From NCBI RefSeq assembly GCF_018274385.1, contig NZ_JAAFYZ010000030.1, forward strand, positions 1-64,000: a stretch of 64,000 bases of DNA. The letters are read 5' to 3'. The notes beneath the pieces were generated by a model. That model ran no database searches and was not told the origin of the DNA. It worked only from the letters and a program-made list of their open reading frames with translations. Positions 44,028-52,473 of the stretch are shown here, piece after piece. The translations under genes were made by a program, and so were the position numbers. The first letter of the stretch is position 1. Each line of letters begins with the position of its first letter. The DNA is from Catenulispora pinistramenti (lineage in GTDB: Bacteria > Actinomycetota > Actinomycetes > Streptomycetales > Catenulisporaceae).

Positions 44028-44979
44028 GACGCGTGCCTCCCCCGCTCTGTCGCCCGCCGCTCTGTCGCCCGCTGCTCTGTCGCGTACCGTTCCGTCTGCC
44101 GCTGTCCTGCCGCCCGCTGCTCTGCCGGCCACTGCTGCTCTGCCGGCCACCACCGCTACCGCTCTGTCGGGCACGCACGACTGCGCCCCCTATAACCAGC
44201 CCCATAACCACCAGCGCGACCAGGATCACCGGGAAGACGTGGGTCGTCGCGTGCACCAGGCCGACCAGCTTCTGCTTGGTGCTCACATAACCCGGGTCGT
44301 GCCAGGCCAACTCGGCCACCGCCGCGACCAGCCAGGCCACCGGGGGCAGCGCGCTCATCACCCACCAGCGGCCGTTCGGGGTCGCCGCCGCGACGGCCAA
44401 GGCGGCGCACAGGACGGTGGGTACCGCGAATCCCGGGCCGTAGTAGTTGCCCAACAGCTTGCCCAGGATGACGGCCAGAATCGGCCCGCCCAGCACGGCC
44501 GCGGCCGGTAGCCAGTTCGGCGCCCCGGCCAGCAGTCGGTCGCCGCCACCGCCGGCGGCGGTGCCGGATCCGGACCGAGACGCGGCGCGACGGCGGTCGG
44601 TGCCCGAGGCACCGCGGTCGGCACGTCCGGCACGGTCAATGCGGCCGGCACGGTCAACGCGGCCGGCACCCGGAACGCCACGGTCATCACGGTCGGCGTA
44701 GTCATCACGGTCGGCATAGTCACCACGGTCTGCACCCGGATCCCCATAGCCGCCGCGCTCGACACCCGGAACGCCGTAGTCACCGCGCTCGCCGTCCGAA
44801 ACGCCCCGCTCGGGGTACGAACCATCGCGCCCAGACGGGCCCGGCCCACGGCCATAGCCCGCGTTCGGCGGCGGCGCAGACCGCCCCGACCCGGGCGGCA
44901 TCGATGACCCACGGTCCTGGCGGCCGTAGCCGTCCGGGCCCGGACGCCGCGCCGGCGACGTGCGTGCTGATGAGGACAT
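44020..44979 (-). CDS. four-helix membrane protein with low-complexity tails
   Basis: A 319-residue protein of unknown function. The first 145 residues are Gly/Arg/Asp-rich with small repeats (DRDDYADRDD; RVDRAGRIDRAGR). About four transmembrane helices follow (LPAAAVLGGPILAVILG, VPTVLCAALAVAAA, VMSALPPVAWLVAAVAEL, VFPVILVALVVMGLVIGG). A Gln/Ser/Arg-rich tail repeats RQSSGRQ. The helical part resembles a conserved actinobacterial family I cannot name with certainty. It overlaps the LCP gene by eight bp, suggesting a role in envelope assembly. ATG 44979 has GAGG upstream. Confidence 0.55.
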   Translation of the reverse strand: MSSSARTSPARRPGPDGYGRQDRGSSMPPGSGRSAPPPNAGYGRGPGPSGRDGSYPERGVSDGERGDYGVPGVERGGYGDPGADRGDYADRDDYADRDDRGVPGAGRVDRAGRIDRAGRADRGASGTDRRRAASRSGSGTAAGGGGDRLLAGAPNWLPAAAVLGGPILAVILGKLLGNYYGPGFAVPTVLCAALAVAAATPNGRWWVMSALPPVAWLVAAVAELAWHDPGYVSTKQKLVGLVHATTHVFPVILVALVVMGLVIGGAVVRARQSGSGGGRQSSSGRQSSGRQDSGRRNGTRQSSGRQSGGRQSGGGTRRV

Positions 44980-45056
44980 GACGGCGATCCTCACTCAGCC
45001 GTTCAACCGGGCCATCCCGCTTTCGTCACAACCGCGCTACAAGGGGGGATCTCCCA

Positions 45057-45842
45057 TCACCGCAAGTAGTCGCCGGCGTTGACCGCGAGTGACTGACCAG
45101 TGATTCCACCGGCATAGGGCGACACCATGTAAACGGCCGCATTCGCAACGTCACCGTCGCTGGCGATCTCCGGCAACGCCGTGCGAGCGGTGAGTGAGGA
45201 GATCACCTGCTCCTCCGGAATGCTTTGTGACGAAGCAGTCCACGCCACATACCCCTGCACCATCGGCCCCCACATCCACGACGGCACGACGGCGTTCACC
45301 CGGATCCGCCGCGGCCCCAGCTCCTTGGCCATGCCATAGGTCGCGGACAGGAGCGCGCCCTTGGAGGCGGCGTAGGCGGCCTGCATGACCTCCGTCGCCG
45401 GCACCCACATCGACTGCGACAGGATGTGGACGATGCCCGTGGCCACCCCGGACTCCCGCGCCAGATGCGGGATCGCGGCCTTGCTGAGCTGCAGGGTGCC
45501 GACGACGTTGACCTCGTAGACGGCGCGCCAGTCGGCGAAGTCGGCGTCGCTGACGCCCCCGAAGACCTGGTCCATCGCCGCGACGTTGACCAACCCGTCC
45601 AGCGCGCCGAAGCGTTCGACCGCGAGGTCGACCAACCGCCGGCAGGCGTCCTCGGAGGTGATGTCGGTCGGCGCGTAGGCGACCCGCGCGGCGTCGAAGT
45701 CGGCGGCCGCCTTGACCAGGTTCGCCTCGGTCCGCGCCCCCAGCACCACGTTCGCGCCCTGGCCGTACGCGGCCTGCGCGACCTCCCGGCCGAGGCCTTC
45801 GCCGACCCCTGACACGATCACCGTCTTGCCTTCGAGCAACAT
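45057..45842 (-). CDS. short-chain dehydrogenase/reductase (SDR)
   Basis: A 261-residue SDR. The cofactor motif is SGVGEGLG (Ser replaces the usual Thr) and the catalytic YAASK is intact. Its neighbours are envelope and GntR genes, but the one-mismatch CTGAC-type operator at 45899 lies 57 bp upstream, which ties it to the catabolic regulon. Substrate unknown. Confidence 0.82.
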   Translation of the reverse strand: MLLEGKTVIVSGVGEGLGREVAQAAYGQGANVVLGARTEANLVKAAADFDAARVAYAPTDITSEDACRRLVDLAVERFGALDGLVNVAAMDQVFGGVSDADFADWRAVYEVNVVGTLQLSKAAIPHLARESGVATGIVHILSQSMWVPATEVMQAAYAASKGALLSATYGMAKELGPRRIRVNAVVPSWMWGPMVQGYVAWTASSQSIPEEQVISSLTARTALPEIASDGDVANAAVYMVSPYAGGITGQSLAVNAGDYLR

Positions 45843-45898
45843 GAGCGGAGCCTTTCGTAGGCGGTGGCGGCACTGGCGGCCCGGGTGGCGCGCGGAGC

Positions 45899-45913
45899 CT
45901 GATGGTGCGTCAG
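45899..45913. promoter_or_regulatory. CTGAC-type operator with one mismatch, SDR at 45057
   Basis: CTGAT-GGTGC-GTCAG. The spacer GGTGC and right flank (GTCAGAT) are identical to the perfect site at 3979, supporting it as real. Confidence 0.65.
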
Positions 45914-45980
45914 ATTAGGCGGGGCGGGGTGAGATGGCCAGGGTCGGCGCGGCAGTCCTGACAGCTCCTCGCCGCACCCC

Positions 45981-46012
45981 TTGACGCGTGATTGTTCTAG
46001 CTGTTCTATATC
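45981..46012 (+). promoter_or_regulatory. AT-rich promoter region of the GntR gene
   Basis: A TTGACG -35-like hexamer at 45981 is followed by an unusually AT-rich stretch with GTTCTA repeated at 45994-45999 and 46003-46008 (9-bp period). The direct repeat overlaps the likely -10 region and may be an operator for the GntR protein itself. Confidence 0.4.
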
Positions 46013-46035
46013 AATAGCCAGAAGGAGGCAGACCT

Positions 46036-46422
46036 TTGCTCCTCACCGTGGAACCCGACGGCGACGTCCCGATCTACCAGCAACTGCGCGATCAGATCGT
46101 GCTGGCGGTGGCGGCCGGCGTGCTGGTACCGGGGGATTCGCTGCCGACGACGCGGCAGTTGGCCGCCGATCTCGAGATCAACATGCACACCGTGAACAAG
46201 GCGTACGACCTGTTACGGCGTGAGGGATTGGTGCGGTTGGGGCGCCGGACCGGCGCGGTGGTGGCGCGGGGGCCGGGGGCCGGACCCGCTTCGGCGCAGG
46301 AGGTCGGCGACTGGGAGCGGCGGGCGCGGACGCTGCTCGCCGAGGGCTTCGCGAAGGGGATGGCGCCGCCGGAGGTGCTGGCGCGGTGTCAGGCCCTGCT
46401 GGGCGAGTTCACAGAACACTGA
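46036..46422 (+). CDS. GntR-family regulator, YtrA type
   Basis: A 128-residue GntR regulator. TTG start with AAGGAGG eight bases upstream. The winged helix (PIYQQLRDQIVLAVAAGVLVPGDSLPTTRQLAADLEINMHTVNKAYDLLRREGLV) is followed by a short helical tail, the YtrA-subfamily layout. YtrA regulators usually control the membrane-protein gene immediately downstream; here that is the DUF1648 gene 18 bp away. The AT-rich promoter repeat upstream could be its operator. Confidence 0.85.
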   Translation: MLLTVEPDGDVPIYQQLRDQIVLAVAAGVLVPGDSLPTTRQLAADLEINMHTVNKAYDLLRREGLVRLGRRTGAVVARGPGAGPASAQEVGDWERRARTLLAEGFAKGMAPPEVLARCQALLGEFTEH

Positions 46423-46440
46423 TTTGGACGGAAGGCTCCG

Positions 46441-47577
46441 ATGCACACCTCTGCTCTCCCCGCGGTCCTCCCGGCCCTGCTGATCGGGTCCCTGTCCCTG
46501 CTCACCCCGGTGCTGACGCCGCCGAGCGTGCAGTTCGGGGTGCGGGTGCCGGCCGAGCGCGCCGGGGACCCGGTGGTGACGGCCGCCCGGCGGACGTACC
46601 GGATCGGCGTCGGCGCGGTGACGGTCGTCGCGGTGCTCGCCGGATGGTTCGCGGCGTCGTCGCAGGCTGCGATACCCACCGCCCTGCTGGTCGAGTTCGG
46701 CGGATCGCTGGCGGCATACCTGGTGGCGCGATCGCACGTCGCGGACGCGAAGCGCGACGGCCGCTGGTTCCAGGGCCGCACCCAGGTCACCGTCACCGAC
46801 ACCGCGCTGCGCACCCGGCCCGAACCGTTCCCCTGGCTGTGGGCGCTCCCGGCGGCGGTGATCACCGTGGGCACGGCGATCGTCGGCGCGGTCCGCTACC
46901 CGCGCATGCCAAACCGGCTCGTCTCGCACTACGACGGCGGCGGGCATCCGACCTCGTACACCGACAAGAACTTCGGCTCGGCGTTCGCCCTGGTTCTGGC
47001 GCAGATCGGGATCACGGCGCTGATCGTGGCCGTGTCTTGGGCCACCGCCCGCGGCAAGGCGCAGCTCGACGCACAGGACCCGCACGCCACGCGGCGGCAC
47101 CGCCGCTTCGTCACCGCGATGGCGCGCTGCCTGCTGGTCCTGGCGGCCGCCGTGGACCTGTCGATGCTCTTCGGCGCGCTGGCGATGTGGAAGCTGACCG
47201 GCAGCACGGGCGTCTTCGTGGTGCTGCTCCTGGCGCCGATCGTGCTGGCGACGGCCGGGCTGATCGTGGTGTCGGTCCGGTTCGGGCAGGGCGGTTCGCG
47301 GCTGCGGTTCGCCGAGGACACGCCGGGCGACGGCGGCTCGGGCGACGGCGGCTCAGGCAGCACCGCCTCACAGGCCGGCGGCACCGTCAACCGCGACGAC
47401 GACCGCTTCTGGAAACTGGGGATCTTCTACGCCAACCGCGAGGACCCGTCCGTCTTCGTCCAGAAGCGCTTCGGCGTGGGCTGGACCATCAACTTCGCAC
47501 GCCCCGCGGCGGCCGGCGTCTTCGTCGGCATCCTCGCCATCGGGCTGCTGTTCGGGACCCTCCTCGGCTCGCACTGA
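46441..47577 (+). CDS. membrane protein with DUF1648 and DUF5808-like domains
   Basis: A 378-residue integral membrane protein with about seven hydrophobic helices. A DUF1648 region (RYPRMPNRLVSHYDGGGHP) is central. A C-terminal DDDRFWKLGIFYANREDP segment matches the DUF5808 type. DUF1648 occurs in SdpI-like immunity proteins, but the function here is unknown. GGAAGG precedes the ATG. It is co-transcribed with the YtrA-type regulator. The convergent NB-ARC gene ends 17 bp after it. Confidence 0.75.
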   Translation: MHTSALPAVLPALLIGSLSLLTPVLTPPSVQFGVRVPAERAGDPVVTAARRTYRIGVGAVTVVAVLAGWFAASSQAAIPTALLVEFGGSLAAYLVARSHVADAKRDGRWFQGRTQVTVTDTALRTRPEPFPWLWALPAAVITVGTAIVGAVRYPRMPNRLVSHYDGGGHPTSYTDKNFGSAFALVLAQIGITALIVAVSWATARGKAQLDAQDPHATRRHRRFVTAMARCLLVLAAAVDLSMLFGALAMWKLTGSTGVFVVLLLAPIVLATAGLIVVSVRFGQGGSRLRFAEDTPGDGGSGDGGSGSTASQAGGTVNRDDDRFWKLGIFYANREDPSVFVQKRFGVGWTINFARPAAAGVFVGILAIGLLFGTLLGSH

Positions 47578-47593
47578 GCCGCGACAGCGGGCG

Positions 47594-49927
47594 CTACTGC
47601 GGATACCGCAGCGGTGACACGTCGAGTTGCCGTCGGTAGCGGGCGGCTTCGGCCGGGGGCAGGTCGTCGAAAACCGCCAGGGCCCGGCGGTGGGACTCCT
47701 GCGCCTCCGGGATGCGTCCCTCGGCGTGCCGAATTCGGGCGATGCCGTTGAGACTGTCGGCGTGCAGGTAGCGGTTGCCCAGGTCGCGTGCCATGGTCAC
47801 CGACTCTTCGAAGGCGGTGACGGCTTCGGCGTAGCGTTCCAGGACGGAGTAGGTGAAACCCAGGTTGTGCAGGCCCATCGCGACGTACATCGCGTCGTCC
47901 TCGGCGCGGGCCGCGTCGATGGAGGAGATGACGTGGGTCAGCGCCTCGGCCGGCCGACCCAGGTTGTGGAAACAGATGGCCACCGTGTTGAACACGTTGA
48001 AGCTGCGTTGGGCGAGGCGCACTTCGTCGCGGTCCCGTAGCGCCAGGGCCTGGAGGGCGACCTCCAAGCCTCGTTCGTGATCCCCGACCCCGGTGTACGC
48101 CATGGCCAGACAGTTCAGCACCTGTTGTCCGGTCACCAAGTCGTCGTACTCGCTGGTCAGGGCCAGGGCTTCTTCCAACGGGGCGATCGCCTCGTCGGAT
48201 CTGTTGTCCGACCAGAGGGTGAACCCCAACCGTTGCAGCACCTGTGCCTCGGCCCCGGGGACGCCGCACCGCCGGGCGTGGGGCAGGGCGGCGCGAAGCA
48301 GTCGCTCGGACTCCCGCCAGTTCCGGGCGACGTCCTCGATCCGGATCATGCCCAGCGTCAGCAGGACGACCACCCGGTCGTGGGCGGACGCCGCCGCCGC
48401 CGAGAGGATCCGCAGCAGGTTCGGCCGTTCCCGGTCGTACCAGGCGATCGCCTGTCTGCTGTCACGGAACCGCATGCCGTGGCCTCGCGGTTCGGCGGCG
48501 GGGAAGGGCAGCGGCTGGCTCAGGTTCACCGTCCGGCCCGCCGCCAACATGGCCGCCACGTACCAGGTGAAGACGGCGGTGACGGCCTCGGAGCGCTCCT
48601 GCTCGCTGAGCTCCGCCGCGGCCCGTTCGGCCGCGTAGACGCACAGCAGGTCGTGCAACTCGTAACGGTCCGGGACCTTCTGCTGGACCAGCCGCTCGTC
48701 CTGCAACGACTCCAGGATCCGCTCGGCCTCGCCGCGGTCCACCCCGGCCAGCGCGGTGACCGAGACCGCGGTGAAGTCCAGCGCGGGATGGACGCCGAGC
48801 AGCCGGAAGACCCGTTGCGCGGCCGCGGGCAGGCCCTGATACGACAGGTCGAAGACCCGGGCCAGCCCCCGGCTGCCCGCCGCGATCTCGTTCAGCCCCT
48901 TGCCCAGCCGGTCGGCCAGATAGCGCAGGGTCCACACCGGACGGGAGCGCAGCCGCGCCGCCACCAGCGAGACCGCCAGCGGCAGACCGCCGCACAGCTC
49001 CGCGAGCCGTTCGGCCGCCTCCGGTTCGGCGCCCACCCGCTCGCCGCCCACAACGCGGGCCAGCAACTCGACCGCCTCCCCCGGGTCGAGCACGTCGAGG
49101 ATCACCGAGCGCGCCCCCTCCAACGCGGCCAGGCTGCGGCGGCTGGTGATCAGCACCAGGCAGGTCGGGGACGCCGGCAGCAGCGGTCGGACCTGGTCGA
49201 CGTCCGCGGCGTTGTCGAGCAGGAGCAACGCCTGGCGGCCGTGGACGCGGTCGCGGAACATCGCGGCCCGCTCGTCCAGCCCGGCCGGGACGTGCGCGGC
49301 CGACACCTCCAGCTGACGCAGGAACGCGTCGAGGATGGCGGCCGGATCGGACGGTTCGTGGTCCGGGTCGAAGCCACGCAGGTTGGCGTAGAGCTGGACG
49401 TCGGCATACCGCCCGGCCTGCACGAGACTGTGCGCCGCGTGCAGGGCGAGCTGGGTCTTGCCGATACCGGCCATACCCTCGACCGCCGAGATCACGACGG
49501 TGTCCGAGTCCTGATCGGCGCCCGCGGTCAACGCGGCGAGCTCCTTCTCCCGCCCGATGAACGTGGCCAGGTCGACAGGCAGCTGCCGCAGCACCGCGGT
49601 CGGCCCCACGGCCTTGGAATCGCGGTGCACCCGCAGGTAAGCCGCACGCCAACGACGCACCGTCGCCTCGTCCGCGCCGAGCGCGCGCACGATGGCGATC
49701 ACCAGATCCAGATCAAGGCGCCGCCGCCGGGTCTGGAACACCTCGGCGACCGTGGTGTGCGAAACCGCACGCGGCGGCCGCAGCAACGGCCCCACCCGCT
49801 TGGCCAGACTCCGGACGGACGGCGAACCGGCCCACAGGCGCAACTGGTTCAGGTGCTCGATGTAACCGGCCAGGTCGACGGCCGCTTCCGGATCAGGCCT
49901 GCCGCCCGGGTCAGCGCTCCCCGACAT
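47594..49927 (-). CDS. NB-ARC (STAND) ATPase regulator with TPR repeats
   Basis: A 777-residue AfsR/SARP-like STAND protein without the SARP DNA-binding part. The N-terminal 110 residues are a helix-turn-helix-like region (SVRSLAKRVGPLLRPPRAVSHTTVAEVF). NB-ARC has Walker A GMAGIGKTQ (151-159), Walker B ALLLLDNAAD and GLPLA. TPR repeats fill the last 280 residues. Such proteins act as ATP-dependent signal switches, often regulating secondary metabolism; the target is not visible. No regulon site lies at its promoter. Confidence 0.8.
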   Translation of the reverse strand: MSGSADPGGRPDPEAAVDLAGYIEHLNQLRLWAGSPSVRSLAKRVGPLLRPPRAVSHTTVAEVFQTRRRRLDLDLVIAIVRALGADEATVRRWRAAYLRVHRDSKAVGPTAVLRQLPVDLATFIGREKELAALTAGADQDSDTVVISAVEGMAGIGKTQLALHAAHSLVQAGRYADVQLYANLRGFDPDHEPSDPAAILDAFLRQLEVSAAHVPAGLDERAAMFRDRVHGRQALLLLDNAADVDQVRPLLPASPTCLVLITSRRSLAALEGARSVILDVLDPGEAVELLARVVGGERVGAEPEAAERLAELCGGLPLAVSLVAARLRSRPVWTLRYLADRLGKGLNEIAAGSRGLARVFDLSYQGLPAAAQRVFRLLGVHPALDFTAVSVTALAGVDRGEAERILESLQDERLVQQKVPDRYELHDLLCVYAAERAAAELSEQERSEAVTAVFTWYVAAMLAAGRTVNLSQPLPFPAAEPRGHGMRFRDSRQAIAWYDRERPNLLRILSAAAASAHDRVVVLLTLGMIRIEDVARNWRESERLLRAALPHARRCGVPGAEAQVLQRLGFTLWSDNRSDEAIAPLEEALALTSEYDDLVTGQQVLNCLAMAYTGVGDHERGLEVALQALALRDRDEVRLAQRSFNVFNTVAICFHNLGRPAEALTHVISSIDAARAEDDAMYVAMGLHNLGFTYSVLERYAEAVTAFEESVTMARDLGNRYLHADSLNGIARIRHAEGRIPEAQESHRRALAVFDDLPPAEAARYRRQLDVSPLRYPQ

Positions 49928-50057
49928 CGCGCCCTCCCCCTCCGATTCCGGGCATGGAGTCTAACAAACGGGTGGTGAGCGGAGTCAGGGTTTATTGACG
50001 CACATGCTGGAGGGATCAGGCCGGTGACGCCGGCCGGGTATCCCCCCTTCGCGAAAT

Positions 50058-50072
50058 CTGACGTATCGTCAG
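50058..50072. promoter_or_regulatory. CTGAC-N5-GTCAG operator, EthD-like gene
   Basis: Perfect palindrome with spacer GTATC and left flank AAATCTGAC, 30 bp before the ATG at 50103. It is the most distal member of the family in the window. Confidence 0.8.
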
Positions 50073-50102
50073 CTCACCCGGAAGCCCAGACCTGGAGGCG
50101 CC

Positions 50103-50954
50103 ATGTCAGGAAAACAGGAGCACCCCGAGCGCGAGCCGCGCCCCTACAAGACGCTGGCCTCGGAAGGGCCGTACAGCCCCGGGATCGGCAGTGCCCTGAT
50201 CACCATGGTGGAGCCGCATCCGGGCCACGAGCTCAGCTACAACAGATGGTACGAAGACGATCATTTCATCTCTGGCGCGATGTCGATGCCGTGGATGTTC
50301 GCCGGGCGGCGGTGGGTGGCCACGCGGCCGTTGCAGTTGCTGCGGTATCCGGCTGATTCGGCGGTCGCGAGTCCGGTGACGGCCGGCGCTTACATCACCG
50401 TGTACTGGATCAATGAGGGCCGCTATCAGGATCACCTGGATTGGACCGTGGCCATCAATCGGCGGCTGCTGCCGGATGGTCGGGTGTACCAGGAACGGAC
50501 GCATGTGTTCACGTCGTTCCAGGACTACCTCGGCGTGGTCTATCGGGACGGCGACAAGGGGCCGCGGGATATCCATGCGCTGAGTTATCCGTATGCGGGG
50601 CTGGTCGTCGAGGTCTACGACGCGGGGGCGGACCAGGATCCGGCGGCGTTGTCGGCGTGGCTCAGGGAGAAGCACCTGCCCGGCAAGTTGGCGGGGTCGC
50701 CGGTGGCGATGGCCATGGTGTTCGAGCCGATGCCGTTGCCGGGGAAGACGCCGACGTACGTCAAGCCGGTCGAGGGGGTCGGCAAGCGGATCACAGTGCT
50801 CTACTTCACCGAGGCGGATCCGGCCGAGGACTGGGAGCGGTTCGCCGGGGACGGGGCCGCGGCTGAGGCGTCCGGGCTCGGGCGGCTGGAGTTCGCCGCG
50901 CCCTTCATTCCGACGCTGCCCGGGACGGACGAGTACGCGGACCGGCTTCGGTAA
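50103..50954 (+). CDS. dimeric alpha/beta-barrel (EthD-like) protein of the regulon
   Basis: A 283-residue protein with two halves that look like ferredoxin-fold alpha/beta-barrel units: GIGSALITMVEP with HELSYNRWYEDDHF in the first, ITVLYFTEADPAEDWERF in the second. EthD/DABB-like proteins bind aromatic or polycyclic ligands, but no active-site motif is visible and I cannot name its function. GGAGG precedes the ATG. The operator 30 bp upstream places it in the same regulon as the CoA and LLM genes, so it may process or carry the same substrate. Confidence 0.6.
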   Translation: MSGKQEHPEREPRPYKTLASEGPYSPGIGSALITMVEPHPGHELSYNRWYEDDHFISGAMSMPWMFAGRRWVATRPLQLLRYPADSAVASPVTAGAYITVYWINEGRYQDHLDWTVAINRRLLPDGRVYQERTHVFTSFQDYLGVVYRDGDKGPRDIHALSYPYAGLVVEVYDAGADQDPAALSAWLREKHLPGKLAGSPVAMAMVFEPMPLPGKTPTYVKPVEGVGKRITVLYFTEADPAEDWERFAGDGAAAEASGLGRLEFAAPFIPTLPGTDEYADRLR

Positions 50955-50972
50955 TCGATTCCTGGGAAACGA

Positions 50973-51002
50973 GAACGGCCACCGGGAAACCGGTGGCCGT
51001 TC
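50973..51002. terminator. GAAA-loop hairpin between convergent genes
   Basis: A perfect 13-bp stem (GAACGGCCACCGG at 50973-50985 with 50990-51002) closed by a GAAA tetraloop, 19 bp after the EthD-like stop. A good terminator for both strands. Confidence 0.8.
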
Positions 51003-51024
51003 GTCTCAGCGTCCTGTCACGGGG

Positions 51025-52401
51025 TCACAGGTTGCTGATCGCGATCGTCTGCTCGCCGAGCTTGGCGGCGAAGGCGTTCCAGTCCGCGACCGCCTTGTAC
51101 TTGGCCTTGCCCGCATCAGTGCCGGCGCTGTTGCCCTTGTTGAAGTTGTCGTTCGCGCCGGGCTTGCCGGTACAGGTCAGGTTGTCGTTGGCCCAGGCCG
51201 CGTAGTCCTTCTCGGACTCCGCCGACAGCTGCCAGGAGTCGATCAGGTCCTTCTGCAGCTGCGGGCCGCCGGGCAGCTTGTCGACGCTGAGCGGCTTCAT
51301 GCCGTCGGCCTGCGCCTGCCGCTTGGTCGCGACGTCGGTGAAGCTCGCCTTGTTGGCCGCGACGTTCTTGCACTGCTGTACGCCGGTGATCGCGTCGTTG
51401 GCCGTCTCCCGCAGGGCGTGGCTCTGCGAGATCAGGGCGAAGATCGCGTCGGCCTGCGCCTTGGCCGCCGGGTCCACCCCGGGCGGGGCGGAGACGCTGG
51501 TGCTCGGCGCCGGGGTGTCGACGTTCGTGGTCTTGCCCGCGTTGTTGGGCTTGGACTTGCCGCCCCCGCCGGAGAACGCCACCACGGCCACCACGATCAG
51601 CACCACGAACACACCGAGGGCGATCAGCAGCGTGCGGTTGGACTGGCGCCGGTCCGGGCCGGTGGCCAACAGCAGGTCCGGGTTGCCGTTGTTCATGCCG
51701 CCGTTGTTCATGCCGCCGTACATCGGCGGCTGCGCCGGCACTCTCGGTATGGACTGGGTGTGCGAGTCCGGGTCGACCGGGCCCTGGGCCTGCGCGGAGT
51801 AGCCGCCCGGATCGTAGGCGCGGCTGGGCAACTGCTGGCCGTAGCCGACCTGATCTTGAGTCGGGGGCTGGTAGACCGGAGCCTGGCGGCCGGCGGCATC
51901 GGCCGGCGGCAGCGCCTGGGTGGGCTGCGGGCCGATATTGGTATTGGTACCGGGACCCGGGCCGAAGTCCGCGCCGGAACCGGGACCCGGGCCGGCGGTG
52001 CTTGGCGCGCTCGTCGCAGGATTCTGCGAGTAACCCGATCGCGAATAGCCGGGGGCACCCGGCACCGAGACGCCTATCGTGCCCTGGTTGGGCATCAGCG
52101 AACGGCGGCCGTCGGCCGGGGCGTCACGGAACAGGTGGTCGAACTCGTTCGGGATACCGCCCTGTGCCTGCTGCACGGGCGCCGGCTGGCCCGGCAGTCG
52201 CCAGGAGAAGCCGGAGGATTCGGGGATCGGACCGCCCGGGAAACCGTCTTCCTCGGGCGGAACGGGGGAGACTGCCTGGGTAGGCGTCTCGACAGGGGCG
52301 AATTGCGCGGTATACGGCTTTTCCGCCTCGGCGGTCGCGACATCCTCCGGCGGCACCTGTCCGCCCCCGGCTGTCGACTCGCGTTCGTGCGTCTCGTCCA
52401 T
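51025..52401 (-). CDS. single-pass membrane protein with long proline-rich cytoplasmic region
   Basis: A 458-residue protein. Residues 1-240 are Pro/Gly/Gln-rich and disordered, with GGMNNGGMNNGN-type repeats. One transmembrane helix (TLLIALGVFVVLIVVAVVAF) follows near residue 255, then a Thr/Pro linker and a roughly 150-residue helical outer domain with two Cys (QQCKNV, LTCTGKP). I cannot name the domain. The architecture resembles actinobacterial membrane-anchored proteins of unknown function. ATG 52401 is selected; the RBS is weak. It is downstream of the NsdA-like gene on the same strand. Confidence 0.55.
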   Translation of the reverse strand: MDETHERESTAGGGQVPPEDVATAEAEKPYTAQFAPVETPTQAVSPVPPEEDGFPGGPIPESSGFSWRLPGQPAPVQQAQGGIPNEFDHLFRDAPADGRRSLMPNQGTIGVSVPGAPGYSRSGYSQNPATSAPSTAGPGPGSGADFGPGPGTNTNIGPQPTQALPPADAAGRQAPVYQPPTQDQVGYGQQLPSRAYDPGGYSAQAQGPVDPDSHTQSIPRVPAQPPMYGGMNNGGMNNGNPDLLLATGPDRRQSNRTLLIALGVFVVLIVVAVVAFSGGGGKSKPNNAGKTTNVDTPAPSTSVSAPPGVDPAAKAQADAIFALISQSHALRETANDAITGVQQCKNVAANKASFTDVATKRQAQADGMKPLSVDKLPGGPQLQKDLIDSWQLSAESEKDYAAWANDNLTCTGKPGANDNFNKGNSAGTDAGKAKYKAVADWNAFAAKLGEQTIAISNL

Positions 52402-52473
52402 AGGCGGGACCGAGCCTACCCGATCGGACTTTCGATACCTCACCACATCGTCGGAACGGGCCGGCCCGGACGT

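Noticed and set aside
51708-52058. Small frames in the proline-rich part of the membrane protein at 51025
   Set aside because: They are out-of-frame readings of a low-complexity segment with no start signals.
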